Positions 1 to 9,800 of a stretch of DNA of 64,000 nt are shown here, piece by piece. The DNA is from DASQPR01 sp963831705. GTDB lineage: Bacteria > Actinomycetota > Actinomycetes > Mycobacteriales > Micromonosporaceae. Within the stretch, counting starts at the first letter, position 1, and every line of letters begins with the position of its first letter. Under the pieces are notes generated by a model. It was not told the DNA's origin. It searched no databases and saw only the letters and a program-made list of their open reading frames with translations. The DNA is taken from the NCBI GenBank assembly GCA_963831705.1, contig CAWHRE010000010.1:1302001-1366000 (forward strand), written 5' to 3'. The translations under genes were made by a program, and so were the position numbers.

Positions 1-1178
1 GGCCCGGTCAGGGACAGACGCGTCTTGACCGGATACTTTGACAACTCCTCGCGGATTTCGGCCATCGGGCGGTTCAGGTCGACGTTGACGACCTCACTGC
101 TTTCGTCGAGGTGCGTCGAGGTCACATCGGGCAGGAACCGCGCGGGATCACGTTCCAGCTGCTCCAAGTAGACGCCCGACGGTGTGATCTTGCCGAGCGC
201 CTGCCGGTCTGCCGAGCACGAAACTGCGATCGCGACCGGGCAGGAGGCGCCGTGGCGCGGCAGGCGAATCACGCGTACGTCGTGGCAGAAGTAGCGTCCG
301 CCGAACTGGGCACCGATGCCGAACTGGCGGGTCAGCTCGAGCACCTCGGCCTCCAGCTCCACATCGCGGAAGCCGTGCGCGGTCATGCTTCCCGACGTCG
401 GCAGCGCATCCAGATACTTCGCCGACGCGTACTTCGCGGTCTTCAACGCGAACTCGCCACTGGTACCGCCGATCACCACGGCAAGGTGGTACGGCGGGCA
501 GGCGGCGGTACCGATCAATCGCAGTTTCTCTTCCAGGAACTGCATCATCCGCGTGGGATTCAGCAGAGCTTTCGTCTCCTGGTAGAGGTAGCTCTTGTTG
601 GCCGAACCGCCGCCCTTCGCCATGAACAGGAACTTGTACGCGTCGGCGTGCCCGTCCGGATCATCGGCGTACAGCTCGATCTGGGCCGGGAGGTTCGATC
701 CAGTATTGCGCTCGTCCCACATGGTCAACGGCGCGAGCTGCGAATACCGGAGATTGAGCTTCGTGTACGCGTCATAGACCCCGCGCGCGATCGCCGCCTC
801 GTCGGCACCGTCGGTCAACACGTGCCGACCGCGCTTGCCCATCACGATCGCGGTGCCGGTGTCCTGGCACATCGGGAGCACGCCGCCGGCCGCGATGTTC
901 GCGTTGCGCAGCAGGTCGAGCGCGACGAAGCGATCGTTCGGCGAGGCCGCGGGGTCGTCGATGATGTTCCGGAGCTGCTGGAGATGCGCCGGCCGCAGGA
1001 AGTGCGCGATGTCGTGCATCGCCTCGGCGGTGAGGGCGGTGAGCGCCTCGGGTGCGACGGTCAGGAACTTCCGGCCGCCCGGGCCGTCCACGACGTCGAT
1101 GCCATCGGCGGTGATCAGGCGGTATTCGGTCGTGTCCGGACCGATGGGCAGCAGCGACTCGTACGCGAACTCGGGCAT
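1..1178 (-). CDS. Class I fumarate hydratase, 3' end beyond window
   Basis: Interconverts fumarate and malate in the TCA cycle with a [4Fe-4S] cluster. The reverse-strand reading frame starts at ATG 1176-1178 and stays open to position 1, so about 392 residues are visible of a family that usually runs to about 550. The segment VLPMCQDTGTA around residue 104 carries the Cys expected to be the first cluster ligand, and further matches are GGGSANKSYLYQETK and GTAACPPYHLAVVIGG. The C-terminal swivelling domain begins before the edge. Fumarate released by fumarylacetoacetase (10.8-12.0 kb) would feed this enzyme, but the two genes are not in one operon. The family call is secure; the fumA/fumB-type label is not assigned. 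Confidence 0.93.
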   Translation of the reverse strand, partial: MPEFAYESLLPIGPDTTEYRLITADGIDVVDGPGGRKFLTVAPEALTALTAEAMHDIAHFLRPAHLQQLRNIIDDPAASPNDRFVALDLLRNANIAAGGVLPMCQDTGTAIVMGKRGRHVLTDGADEAAIARGVYDAYTKLNLRYSQLAPLTMWDERNTGSNLPAQIELYADDPDGHADAYKFLFMAKGGGSANKSYLYQETKALLNPTRMMQFLEEKLRLIGTAACPPYHLAVVIGGTSGEFALKTAKYASAKYLDALPTSGSMTAHGFRDVELEAEVLELTRQFGIGAQFGGRYFCHDVRVIRLPRHGASCPVAIAVSCSADRQALGKITPSGVYLEQLERDPARFLPDVTSTHLDESSEVVNVDLNRPMAEIREELSKYPVKTRLSLTG

Positions 1179-1194
1179 GTTTCGAAGGATAGCT

Positions 1195-2511
1195 TTATGG
1201 GCTGGCCGAGACCGAAATCGGGCCGATCGTGCGTCCAATGTTGATCACCAGTGACACCGGCCCGAAGCCGAGCACCGAGGCGTCCGACTTCACCGTGCTG
1301 ACGGTTGTCCCGGTCTGTCGGGTGGAGATCGAGATCGTGCCCATTTCGGCGGGATCAACGACCACGACGTAGGCCGCCGCCAATCCGATTGACGCGGTCT
1401 TCGGCACGGTCGTCTGCCACAGCTGGTGGCCGTCCGAAACGTTGACGGCGCGGAACGCGCGATTGCCCGACGCCCGAACGATCGCTACCTGCGTGTCCAT
1501 CGCCACGATCCGCTCGCCAACGCCGGCTCGGAACTTCACGTGTCCGCTTGCGGCGTCGATGATCACATCGCGGCCGGCCGTGTCGGTGGCGAGCACGTCG
1601 CCTCCGCTGCCGATCGGATCCTTCGCCGACTCGCAGCCGAGCGGCGTGGAGGTTCGCAGGTCGAGGCCGCTCTGTTGCCACATCTCGGTGCCGGTCCCGG
1701 GATCCAGACCCGCCGCCGTGTAGTAGCACTGGTCGCCTCGCGTCGTCGCGCTCGACGAAATCACCGCATCCCCGGCGACCGCGATCCGATTGGTGCCGGA
1801 CGGCGTGAACACGTGCAACGCGTGCCCGTTGTGCGTGTCGATCACGTGGATCTTGCCACCCATCGGCAGGCCGAGCAGGCCCGGCGCCGGCGCCGGCACA
1901 GCCCGCGTCGGTCCGTCGTACGCGGAGTCGACGGAACCGATGCCGGCCAGCCCTTGATCGAAGCCCATCAGCCCGGAGCCGTTCGCGTCAATCGTGGTCG
2001 ACCAGAGCTGCTGGCCACGTGCGGTCGAGACCGCCTTCAGCGTGCAGGTCTTCCCGCAGGTCAAGATCAAAACCTTATCCTGGTACGCCCAGACGCCGGC
2101 CCTCTCATTCACGCTCCAAAGAAGGACGCCGCTGCCCGCGTCGTACACGTCGAATCCGGCCTTGACCGGGCGCCCTACCAGCACGACCGCCTGGGCATCA
2201 CCGGCTACGCCGGCCCACGAGTCCTCGCGGGACCAGACCAGCTGGCCGGTGCCCGGATTCCGTACCTCGACCGAGCCACCCGTCGATACCACGATGCTGT
2301 CGCTCAGTACGGTCGCCGAGTACGGCTGGTTCCCGACCCGTACGGTCCAGATCGGAGCCGGCGTTGCGAGCTTCGTCACGGTCACGTTCTGTACCCAGTT
2401 CGCCCAACCGGGCAATGGATTCCAACCCGTGACGATTGCGTAGATAACGCCGATACTGACAACGCCGAGGAGCGCGAACGTACCTTTTACCCGGCCGAAC
2501 GTGGTGGCCAT
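1195..2511 (-). CDS. Membrane-anchored PQQ-like beta-propeller protein
   Basis: Predicted to be held in the membrane by one N-terminal helix (about residues 8-28 from ATG 2511) with an extracytoplasmic WD40/PQQ-like beta-propeller. Repeated blades read as G..LW or GHQLWQTTV (for example PGTGQLVWS, SGVLLWSVN, ARGQQLWSTT, SDGHQLWQTT), the pattern of BamB/PQQ-type repeats. Two Cys pairs (TCGKTC and CYY...GCE) could form disulfides outside the cell. An in-frame TTG at 2541 adds ten residues, and no clear ribosome site separates the two starts. It lies downstream of an Lrp-type gene in the same direction and just upstream of the fumarase. Function unknown; propellers like this often act as scaffolds or sensors. 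Confidence 0.75.
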   Translation of the reverse strand: MATTFGRVKGTFALLGVVSIGVIYAIVTGWNPLPGWANWVQNVTVTKLATPAPIWTVRVGNQPYSATVLSDSIVVSTGGSVEVRNPGTGQLVWSREDSWAGVAGDAQAVVLVGRPVKAGFDVYDAGSGVLLWSVNERAGVWAYQDKVLILTCGKTCTLKAVSTARGQQLWSTTIDANGSGLMGFDQGLAGIGSVDSAYDGPTRAVPAPAPGLLGLPMGGKIHVIDTHNGHALHVFTPSGTNRIAVAGDAVISSSATTRGDQCYYTAAGLDPGTGTEMWQQSGLDLRTSTPLGCESAKDPIGSGGDVLATDTAGRDVIIDAASGHVKFRAGVGERIVAMDTQVAIVRASGNRAFRAVNVSDGHQLWQTTVPKTASIGLAAAYVVVVDPAEMGTISISTRQTGTTVSTVKSDASVLGFGPVSLVINIGRTIGPISVSASP

Positions 2512-2609
2512 GCCGGAGACCGTACCGACCGTGACCAACAACGTCCGCCAACCCGTTTCGCCCGTGTCGCTCCCTTATTCCCGTTACCACCGCAAGGTCC
2601 AGCCCATGA

Positions 2610-3098
2610 TCAGCCCGCCGCCGCCGCTACCAGGGGCAGCACCCGGTACGGGATCTGCTCGGACAACGCGATGATCGTCGACGCCCGTACGATCTGGTCG
2701 TACGAGACGACCTGGTCGATCACCCGCTGCAGGTCCGCGTTCGACCGTGCCACGATGCGGCACAGAAGATCGCCACCGCCACTGATCGTGTGCACCTCGA
2801 GAACTTCGGGAATCGTCGCCAAGTGATGCGCGACCGGATCGTGCCCACGGCTCTGCCGGATCTCCAGCGTCACGAACGCCGTGACGATGTAGCCCAACGC
2901 CGCCGGGGAGACGTCCGGGCCGTACCCGAGGATCACACCGCGCGCCCCGAGCTTGTCCAGCCGCGACTGAGCCGTTCCGCGCGCCACCCCGAGCCGGCGG
3001 GCGCACTCCAGGATGCCGATCCGCGGCTCCGCGGCCAGCAGCTCGATCAGCCGCGCATCCAGCTCGTCAATGTCACCCATGAGTTGAATGCTAGACAT
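2610..3098 (-). CDS. Lrp/AsnC-family transcriptional regulator
   Basis: DNA-binding regulator of the feast/famine family, about 162 residues. The N-terminal winged helix-turn-helix reads DIDELDARLIELLAAEPRIGILECARRLGVARGTAQSRLDKL. The C-terminal RAM ligand domain contains the typical HTISGGGDLLCRIVARS segment. ATG 3098 is chosen because the longer frame upstream is low-quality; ATG 3080 (MGDIDELDARL) is an equally good alternative. It is divergent from hppD with about 130 bp between them, so control of tyrosine or phenylalanine breakdown is likely (inference). A dyad at 3086-3113 covers the first start codon and would suit autoregulation. Confidence 0.88.
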   Translation of the reverse strand: MSSIQLMGDIDELDARLIELLAAEPRIGILECARRLGVARGTAQSRLDKLGARGVILGYGPDVSPAALGYIVTAFVTLEIRQSRGHDPVAHHLATIPEVLEVHTISGGGDLLCRIVARSNADLQRVIDQVVSYDQIVRASTIIALSEQIPYRVLPLVAAAAG

Positions 3099-3113
3099 AA
3101 TGTCCAGTGATTC
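3086..3113. promoter_or_regulatory. Candidate operator between the Lrp-type gene and hppD
   Basis: The core GACAT-A-ATGTC (3094-3104) is a perfect 5+5 inverted repeat. It extends outward to CT/AG on both sides and, after a one-base offset, to GAAT/ATTC at 3086 and 3110-3113. This short AT-leaning dyad is the kind of site Lrp/AsnC proteins bind. It overlaps the ATG at 3098, so if that start is real the site would block its own gene. Confidence 0.45.
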
Positions 3114-3225
3114 GGTGTGGTGAGGCGACAATCTGTGCAGTCTGACCAACGTATTTGCCAGCGGTTGCCCAGCCGAGCGACGCCCGCGAGGATCAGCCCG
3201 ACGGCACCGTACCGAGGAGCGAGCA

Positions 3226-4464
3226 ATGACACAGGCCATGGATCGGCTCAAGACCGACGACGATGTCGACCTCGACGTCCTGATCGGCGCGGTCGCACAT
3301 GACATCGCCGAGGACCCGTTCCCGGTCAAGGGCCTTGATCACGTCCGGTTCTACGTCGGCAACGCGAAGCAGGCAGCGCACTATTACTCCACCGGCTTCG
3401 GTATGACCGTCGTCGCGTACCGCGGTCCCGAGCAGGCCGGCGCCGCCACCACCCCGGAGTTGGCGCAGGAGTGCCGCGACCACGCCGAATACGTACTGGT
3501 CTCCGGCTCGGCCCGGTTCGTGCTGGTCGGCCCGGTGCACGCCGACGCCGAAGCGGCCCGGCATCATGCTTTGCACGGCGACGGCATCATCGACATCGCC
3601 CTTGAGGTGCCGGACGTCGACAAGGCGTACGTGCACGCTCTCAAGCAAGGTGCCGTTTCGATCACCGAACCGCATGACGAGACCGACGCGAACGGCACGA
3701 TCCGGATCGCCTCCATCAAGACGTACGGCGACACCAGGCACAGCCTCGTCGACCGCTCCCGATACACCGGACCGTTCCGTCCCGGCTTCGTGGCGCGCGC
3801 ACCGATGGTCGACCGTACCGCCGCGATCGAAGCCGGCCTCCAGCCGAAGCGTTACTTCCAGGCGGTCGACCACATCGTCGGCAACGTCGAACTTGGCCGG
3901 ATGGACGAGTGGGTCGAGTTCTACCAGCGCGTGATGGGCTTCACGAACATGGCCGAGTTCGTCGGCGACGACATCGCCACCGAATACTCCGCGCTGATGA
4001 GCAAGGTCGTGGCGAGCGGTACCCGCAAGGTCAAGTTCCCGCTCAACGAGCCGGCCGTCTCGCGCCGCAAGTCGCAGATCGACGAGTACCTCGAGTTCTA
4101 CCGGGGCCCCGGCGCACAGCACATCGCGATCGCCACCAACGACATCCTGCGCAGCGTCGACGTCATGCGCGCGAACGGCGTGGAGTTCCTGGATACGCCG
4201 GACAGCTACTACGAAGACGCCGAATTGCGTGCCCGGATCGGCACGGTCCGCGTCCCGATCGACGAGCTGCAGAAGCGCAGCATCCTGGTCGACCGCGACG
4301 AGGACGGCTATCTGCTGCAAATCTTCACTAAGCCGATACAGGATCGTCCGACCGTGTTCTTCGAGCTGATCGAGCGGCACGGGTCGCTCGGCTTCGGCAA
4401 GGGCAACTTCAAGGCGCTGTTCGAGGCGATCGAGCGCGAGCAGGAGATTCGCGGCAACCTGTGA
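3226..4464 (+). CDS. hppD: 4-hydroxyphenylpyruvate dioxygenase
   Basis: Converts 4-hydroxyphenylpyruvate plus O2 to homogentisate and CO2, the second step of tyrosine breakdown. It is 412 residues with two vicinal-oxygen-chelate domains. The three non-haem iron ligands are visible as His216 (QAVDHIVGN), His299 (GAQHIAIATND) and Glu380 (TVFFELIERHG). The C-terminal family signature FGKGNFKALFEAIEREQE is intact. The ATG at 3226 follows GAGCGAGC and fits the usual N-terminus. The aminotransferase at 5.7 kb could supply its substrate, and hmgA and fahA lie 6-9 kb downstream. Regulation by the divergent Lrp-type protein is inferred from position. Confidence 0.97.
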   Translation: MTQAMDRLKTDDDVDLDVLIGAVAHDIAEDPFPVKGLDHVRFYVGNAKQAAHYYSTGFGMTVVAYRGPEQAGAATTPELAQECRDHAEYVLVSGSARFVLVGPVHADAEAARHHALHGDGIIDIALEVPDVDKAYVHALKQGAVSITEPHDETDANGTIRIASIKTYGDTRHSLVDRSRYTGPFRPGFVARAPMVDRTAAIEAGLQPKRYFQAVDHIVGNVELGRMDEWVEFYQRVMGFTNMAEFVGDDIATEYSALMSKVVASGTRKVKFPLNEPAVSRRKSQIDEYLEFYRGPGAQHIAIATNDILRSVDVMRANGVEFLDTPDSYYEDAELRARIGTVRVPIDELQKRSILVDRDEDGYLLQIFTKPIQDRPTVFFELIERHGSLGFGKGNFKALFEAIEREQEIRGNL

Positions 4465-4691
4465 CCGCCGCCCGGTGACGGCGTAGACGACGCGTACTAA
4501 AGTCCAGCTGCGCAGATCAAAACCGTGAAGATCGCGGTGGTACGCACGGCCGGCGCCCACGTTCCACGTGACGGTCATGGTCGCGCCCTGTTTCCCGTAC
4601 CCGGATATGTTGTGGCTACTGTGGGAAATAGCGCCGAGCAGCGATGCCAGCATGACGTGCGCGCCGATACCGTGGTGGTGAAGAGCGAACC

Positions 4692-5732
4692 GTGAGTGAC
4701 AATTCGCCCGGGTGGTACCGGGATCCGGCCGAGCCGACGACCCAGCGCTACTGGGACGGTGAAGGCTGGGTCGGCGATTCGTTGCCGATCGACGCGCCAC
4801 CGCCGGACGGTCCGTTCAACGCGCCGCCACCGCCACCACCATCGTTGCCGCCGACCGCGTTTCCGGGTCAACCGACACAGGGCGGAGCTCCGGGCTGGCC
4901 GCCGTCCCCGGGCGCATATCCGCCGCCCCCGCAGGATGCCCCGCCCCCGGGTGCCTACCCACCTCCACAGGATGCGCCGCCGCCCGGTCACTACCCACCT
5001 TCGGACCAGTTTCCGCCTGGCCCAGGACCCCGGAAGTTGCCGACCGGTGCGAGGCCGCCGGCGGTGCCACCCAACTGGCCCGCTGGACTGCCCAGCCCGT
5101 ACGGGCCGAACGGTGTACTGGTCACGAACCCTCGACCGCACGGCTTCGCGCTCGCGCCCCTCGGCAGCCGATTCGTCGCGCGGATTGTGGACGTCATCGC
5201 GGTGCTGCTGCTCGATGCGGCTTTGTGCTGGTACCTCGTCATGCAGTACATCGAAGAGACCAGCCCGTACTGGCGCGCGGCGTTTCACGCGAGCCAGAAC
5301 GGCGGTACGTCGACCATCCCACCGATGACTTCGCGCGGGTCGACGCTCGGCCTCGTGATCCTCACGTTCACCGTGGTCATCTGGGGCGTGTACGAGGTCC
5401 TGCCCACCGGCCGAACCGGACAGACGCTCGGCAAGCGCCTGCTGGGCATCCGGGTGATCGGGCTGGAAGGCGCGACGACGCTCGGCGGCCGACGCTCGTT
5501 CCGTCGGTGGGCGCCGCTGGGCTTCGCGACGTTCCTCTGGCCGTGCTGCATCGGATTCTTGATCCAATTTATCGATTGCGGAGCACCGGCCGTCAATCGA
5601 CCCTTCAAGTTGGCCCTCCATGACGTGTATGCGGCAACCGTCGTCGTCCAGGTGCCCCCCAAATCCGACTCGACCGACCTGACCAACTCGGGATCGGAAC
5701 CGCAGAAGACCGCCAACGGAGGCTCGCGATGA
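4692..5732 (+). CDS. RDD-family membrane protein with DUF2510 head
   Basis: 346 residues from GTG 4692. The N-terminus PGWYRDPAEPTTQRYWDGEGW is a DUF2510 domain, a short motif common at the start of actinobacterial membrane proteins. It is followed by a long Pro/Gly-rich linker (about residues 35-140) with PPPGAYPPP-type repeats. The RDD domain follows (about 155-310) with GSRFVARIVDVIAVLLLDAAL, a helix around FTVVIWGVYEVL, and TGQTLGKRLLGIRVI. Three or so membrane helices are expected. Its stop overlaps the ATG of the aminotransferase gene by 4 bp (ATGA), so the two are translationally coupled. RDD proteins have been linked to ion or substrate transport; no specific role can be given. Confidence 0.88.
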   Translation: MSDNSPGWYRDPAEPTTQRYWDGEGWVGDSLPIDAPPPDGPFNAPPPPPPSLPPTAFPGQPTQGGAPGWPPSPGAYPPPPQDAPPPGAYPPPQDAPPPGHYPPSDQFPPGPGPRKLPTGARPPAVPPNWPAGLPSPYGPNGVLVTNPRPHGFALAPLGSRFVARIVDVIAVLLLDAALCWYLVMQYIEETSPYWRAAFHASQNGGTSTIPPMTSRGSTLGLVILTFTVVIWGVYEVLPTGRTGQTLGKRLLGIRVIGLEGATTLGGRRSFRRWAPLGFATFLWPCCIGFLIQFIDCGAPAVNRPFKLALHDVYAATVVVQVPPKSDSTDLTNSGSEPQKTANGGSR

Positions 5733-6784
5733 CCGCCCTCACCCGACCCGACCTCGACGCGCTGCCGGACTACGTTGCCGGGCGCAGCGTGCCGGGTGCG
5801 ATCAAGCTGGCCAGCAACGAGGTCCCGTACGGGCCGTTGCCTGGCGTGGCCGAAGCGGTCGCCGAGGCGATGAGCCAGACCCACCGGTACCCCGACATGG
5901 GCTCGGCGGCGCTCCGCGCGAAGCTCGCGGCGCACTGCAACGTCGATGTCGACCGTGTCGCGACGGGCTGCGGCTCGGTCGCCATGGCGGAACACCTCGC
6001 TCGCGTGACCTGTATGCCCGGCGACGAGTTGATGTTTTCCTGGCGCTCGTTCGAGGCGTACCCGATCATCGCGGCGACCGTTGGTGCGACCGGCGTTCGG
6101 GTCCCGAACACCGAAACACACGAGCACGACCTGCCCGCGATGGCCGGGGCCGTCACCGACCGCACGCGCATGATCCTGGTCTGCAACCCGAACAACCCGA
6201 CGGGTACGCCGATCCGCAAGCCCGAACTCGACGCGTTCCTGGATGCCGTACCGGAGACCGTGATGGTCGTCCTGGACGAGGCATACCGCGAATTCGTCAC
6301 GGACCCCGACGTCCCGGACGGCATCGACACGTACGCCGACCGGCCAAATGTCGTCGTCCTCCGTACGCTCTCGAAGGCGTGGGGGCTGGCCGGACTTCGC
6401 GTCGGCTTCACGATCGCCGCACCCGCCACCACCGCGACGATCCGCAAAGTGGTCACGCCGTTCTCGACGTCCTCGATTGCACAGGTAGCCGCGTTGGCAG
6501 CCCTGGACGCGACGGACGAGATGGAGCGACGTGCCGCGTTGATCGTGTCCGAGCGCGAACGCGTGCTGGCCGCCGTTCGCGCATTCCGCCCCGATGTCCC
6601 GGAGAGCCAGGCCAACTTCGTCTGGCTGCCACTCGGCAACGACTCGGCGGCGTTCGCGGCAGCATGTGAGTCCGAACGCGTCATCGTCCGGCCGTTCCAG
6701 GGCGACGGCGTACGGGTCACCATCGGTACGCCCGACGAAAATGACGCCTTCCTGGCGGCGATGGGCAAGGCGCTCGAGCGCTAG
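5729..6784 (+). CDS. HisC-like (histidinol-phosphate / aromatic) aminotransferase
   Basis: PLP-dependent fold-type I aminotransferase of 351 residues. The PLP lysine is Lys216 in TLSKAWGLAGLRVGF; VCNPNNPTGT and VVLDEAYREFV are the other cofactor-site motifs. A GGAGG ribosome site precedes ATG 5729. Family members act either on histidinol phosphate or, as in the HisC2/Pat branch, on aromatic 2-oxo acids. The location one gene after hppD and away from any his genes favours the aromatic branch, giving 4-hydroxyphenylpyruvate from tyrosine. That is inference from context; the motifs do not separate the two. Confidence 0.88.
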   Translation: MTALTRPDLDALPDYVAGRSVPGAIKLASNEVPYGPLPGVAEAVAEAMSQTHRYPDMGSAALRAKLAAHCNVDVDRVATGCGSVAMAEHLARVTCMPGDELMFSWRSFEAYPIIAATVGATGVRVPNTETHEHDLPAMAGAVTDRTRMILVCNPNNPTGTPIRKPELDAFLDAVPETVMVVLDEAYREFVTDPDVPDGIDTYADRPNVVVLRTLSKAWGLAGLRVGFTIAAPATTATIRKVVTPFSTSSIAQVAALAALDATDEMERRAALIVSERERVLAAVRAFRPDVPESQANFVWLPLGNDSAAFAAACESERVIVRPFQGDGVRVTIGTPDENDAFLAAMGKALER

Positions 6785-6812
6785 CCGGCCTTGGCCTTCG
6801 CAGACAGACGCA

Positions 6813-6850
6813 AAGAGGAAGGCCCGGCACACGTGCCGGGCCTTCCTCTT
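6813..6850. terminator. Strong bidirectional terminator hairpin
   Basis: Perfect 18-bp arms at 6813-6830 and 6833-6850 (AAGAGGAAGGCCCGGCAC and its complement) are separated by two bases. The arms begin with A-rich and end with T-rich bases, so the hairpin can stop transcription in both directions. It lies between the convergent aminotransferase and kinase genes. Confidence 0.9.
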
Positions 6851-6893
6851 CTGTTCCGTTCGCCTGGTCTCGTTCCGCTGCGTGTTAGCCGGA

Positions 6894-9800
6894 TCAGACG
6901 CGGGATCCCGCGTCGCGGCGACGGCGGAACACGACCAGCAGCAGCACACCGATCGCCAGCAGCATCCAAGCGACGACCAGCATCTGCCGGATCGGGTGGA
7001 TGCCGGTCTTCGGCAGCGTCTCGGTCGGGCTCGGCGTCGGCCCGGTAGCCGGTGTCGTTGCCGTCGTCGCCGGCGCGGTGCTGGGCGCCGTACTGGGGCT
7101 GGCGCTCGGCGTCGTCGTACCCGTACCCGACGTTGTCGCTCCGGTGCTCGGCGTCGCACTCGCGACCGGCTGAGTTGCGGACGGCGACGTCACCGGCACC
7201 ACCGGCACGCTCGTGGCGGATTCCGACGGCGTACCGACGCCGGCCCCCACCGTGGCCGATGCGGATGCATTCGCAACCGGCTTCGACGGACCACCGGCCG
7301 GACCGCCGTACAGCGCCAGCGTACCGAACCCGCACAGCAGGATCAGGATGATGCCGACCAGAGCGATCCACCACGGGTGACGCCGGAGGAACGACCGATT
7401 CTCCCCGGCTGCGGCCGCTCCTGCGCCGGCCCCGAGAAGAACCTTCTCGCCGCCGGATTCCTCTTCCAGGCCGGCGGCCGCGACTGCGACGACCTCTTCT
7501 TCGTGGCCGGTACCGGATTCCGGGCTCTCGGCGCCGACCGCAGCGAACTGGGTCGTCGGGAATTCCTCGAAGCCGATGGCACCGGCCGCCGCAGCGACCT
7601 CAGCGGCCGCGATCACACCCGCTTCGGCCGCCGCCGTCTCCTCTGCCGCCGCCGCTTCAGCTGCGGCTGCTTCGGCAACGGCGGCTTCCTCGACGGCGGC
7701 TTCTTCGGCTTCGGCCAGGGCGATTGCTTCGGCTTCGGCTACCGCGGCCGCTTCGGCTTCGGCCAGCGCGGCGGCTTCTGCGGCGGCCAGCTCGATTGCC
7801 TCCGCCGCTGCGATCTCTTCAGCCAACGCGATCTCTTCGGCCAGTGCGATCTCTTCGGCTTCGGCCACTGCGATTGCTTCAGCTTCGGCCTCAGCCAACG
7901 CAATGGCTTCAGCTTCGGCAATGGCTTCAGCTTCGGCTAGGGCTTCCGCTTCGGCTAGGGCCACCGCCTCAGCCTCGGCGAGCGCGATCGCTTCGGCGAC
8001 GGCGATTTCTTCAGCGAGTGCGATCTCTTCGGCTTCGGCAACCGCGGCCGCTTCGGCCAGGGCTGCGGCTTCGCCGATCGCTACAACCTCCGCGACGGCG
8101 GCCGCTCCGACGATCGCCGTTTCCTCGGCGCCGCCGACGATGACCTCGTCGACCTCGACAATGTCGGTCTCGACCAGCCCGCCGCTGGCGGCACCCATCT
8201 CAACGAACCCGGACTCCGTGACGTCGGCTTCAATCAGCTCGGCTGCCAGTAGGCCACCGGCGACGGCGCCTCCGACAGCGGCAACCTCGACGAACTCAGA
8301 CTCGGATTCCTCGGTCTCGATCAGCTCGTCGGCGGACAGACCGCCGCTCGCCGCACCAACCTCGATGAACTCAGACTCAGCTACGTCCGTCTCGATCAGC
8401 TCAGCCGCCGCCAAACCACCGCTCGCCGCATCAACTTCAACGAACTCGGACTCGACCACGTCCGTCTCGATCAGCTCGCCCGCGACCAGACCAGCGCTCG
8501 CCGCACCGACTGACTCGACCACAATAAATTCGGACTCGACCAGATCGGCTTCGACGAGTTCTCCGGCGATTAGTCCGCCGCTTGCGGCACCCGCTTCGAC
8601 GACCCCGGTCTCCACCAGGTCGATCTCGATCAGCTCGACACCCTCGGCCGCGACAAGCACGGTCTCTGCGGCGCCACCAACCGCGACTGCCTCGATGTCG
8701 TCGAGGCCGCCGGATGCGAGCGCAACAACCTCTTCGTCATCGGCGGCTCCGGCGATCGCGACCGTACCGATCGCTACGCCCGCGAGCTCCTCGTCCTCGA
8801 CGATCAGCTCCTCAGCGACAAGCTCCTCGACAACGAGTTCCTCAGCGACAAGTTCCTCGGCGGCCAGTTCTTCAGCAGCCAGCTCCTCGGCGGCAAGCTC
8901 CTCAGCAGCCAGTTCTTCAACGAGCAGCTCTTCGGCGATCAGTTCTTCGACCACCACCTCCTCGACGACCAGCTCCTCGGCAGCGGCCATTTCGACAACC
9001 GCCGTCTCGGCAACGACCGCACCGGCGTCAGCCGATTCAACAAGGATCAACTCGACGTCAGCAGACTCGATCGCAGCCGACTCGATGCCAACGGACTCGA
9101 CCACGACTGTCTCGGTTTCGATTACCTCGTCGGTTTCGATCGCTCCGACGGCAACGCCGTCGACCACCTCGATATCGACCAGCTCAACGAACTCGGACTC
9201 CTCGACGATCTCCGACTCACCGTTGACATCGGACTCCACGACAGTCGCTTCGGCGACCACAACGTCCGGAATCTCGACAACCTCGAGGACGAGTTCACGA
9301 TCCGTGCTGACCGACGATGGCGAGTCGACGAGTTCGACACCGACGATGCCGATTTCCTCGGAGTCGATGTCGTCTTCGTCAACGACGTCGATGCCCATGC
9401 CTTCGAGTGCGGCAACGCCGACCACGCCGACCGCTTCGACATCGACCTCGGTCGCGACGATCGATTCGACCTCGGCGACGGCAGCTTCTTCCTCGTCGGT
9501 CAGATCGTCATCGGACTCCGCGGCGAGCGCCTCAGCGGCCGCGACCTCCTCGATGCGCGCGAGCGCGACGATGTCCTCGGCCGTGGTAATGACACGAGCC
9601 GCCGCGTCCACCTCGTACGACTCGGAACCTTCGACGTAGTAGTCATCCAGTTCGATCAGTTCGACGCCGGATTCCGATTCCTCGATCTCGATGCCATCGG
9701 CGCCGCCGCCGAGCGGCAGGGAAACCTGGCTGACGCGGTCACGCAGATGCCGGCGACCGACGATCTCCCACTCGTCGCCGTACGTGTCGATGGCGGCCAT

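Noticed and set aside
4575..5621. 348-residue reverse frame opposite the RDD protein
   Set aside because: The forward gene has DUF2510 and RDD motifs and is coupled to the aminotransferase; the reverse frame has no recognisable domain.
8160..8600. Regular ~80-base repeats that could suggest a CRISPR-like array
   Set aside because: Units are in frame with the kinase gene, imperfect, and encode a protein repeat; there are no unique spacers.
7576..9639. 687-residue forward frame rich in Ser, Ala and Thr opposite the kinase gene
   Set aside because: It is the complement of the Glu/Ala/Val repeats; composition mirrors those codons and there is no ribosome site or domain.
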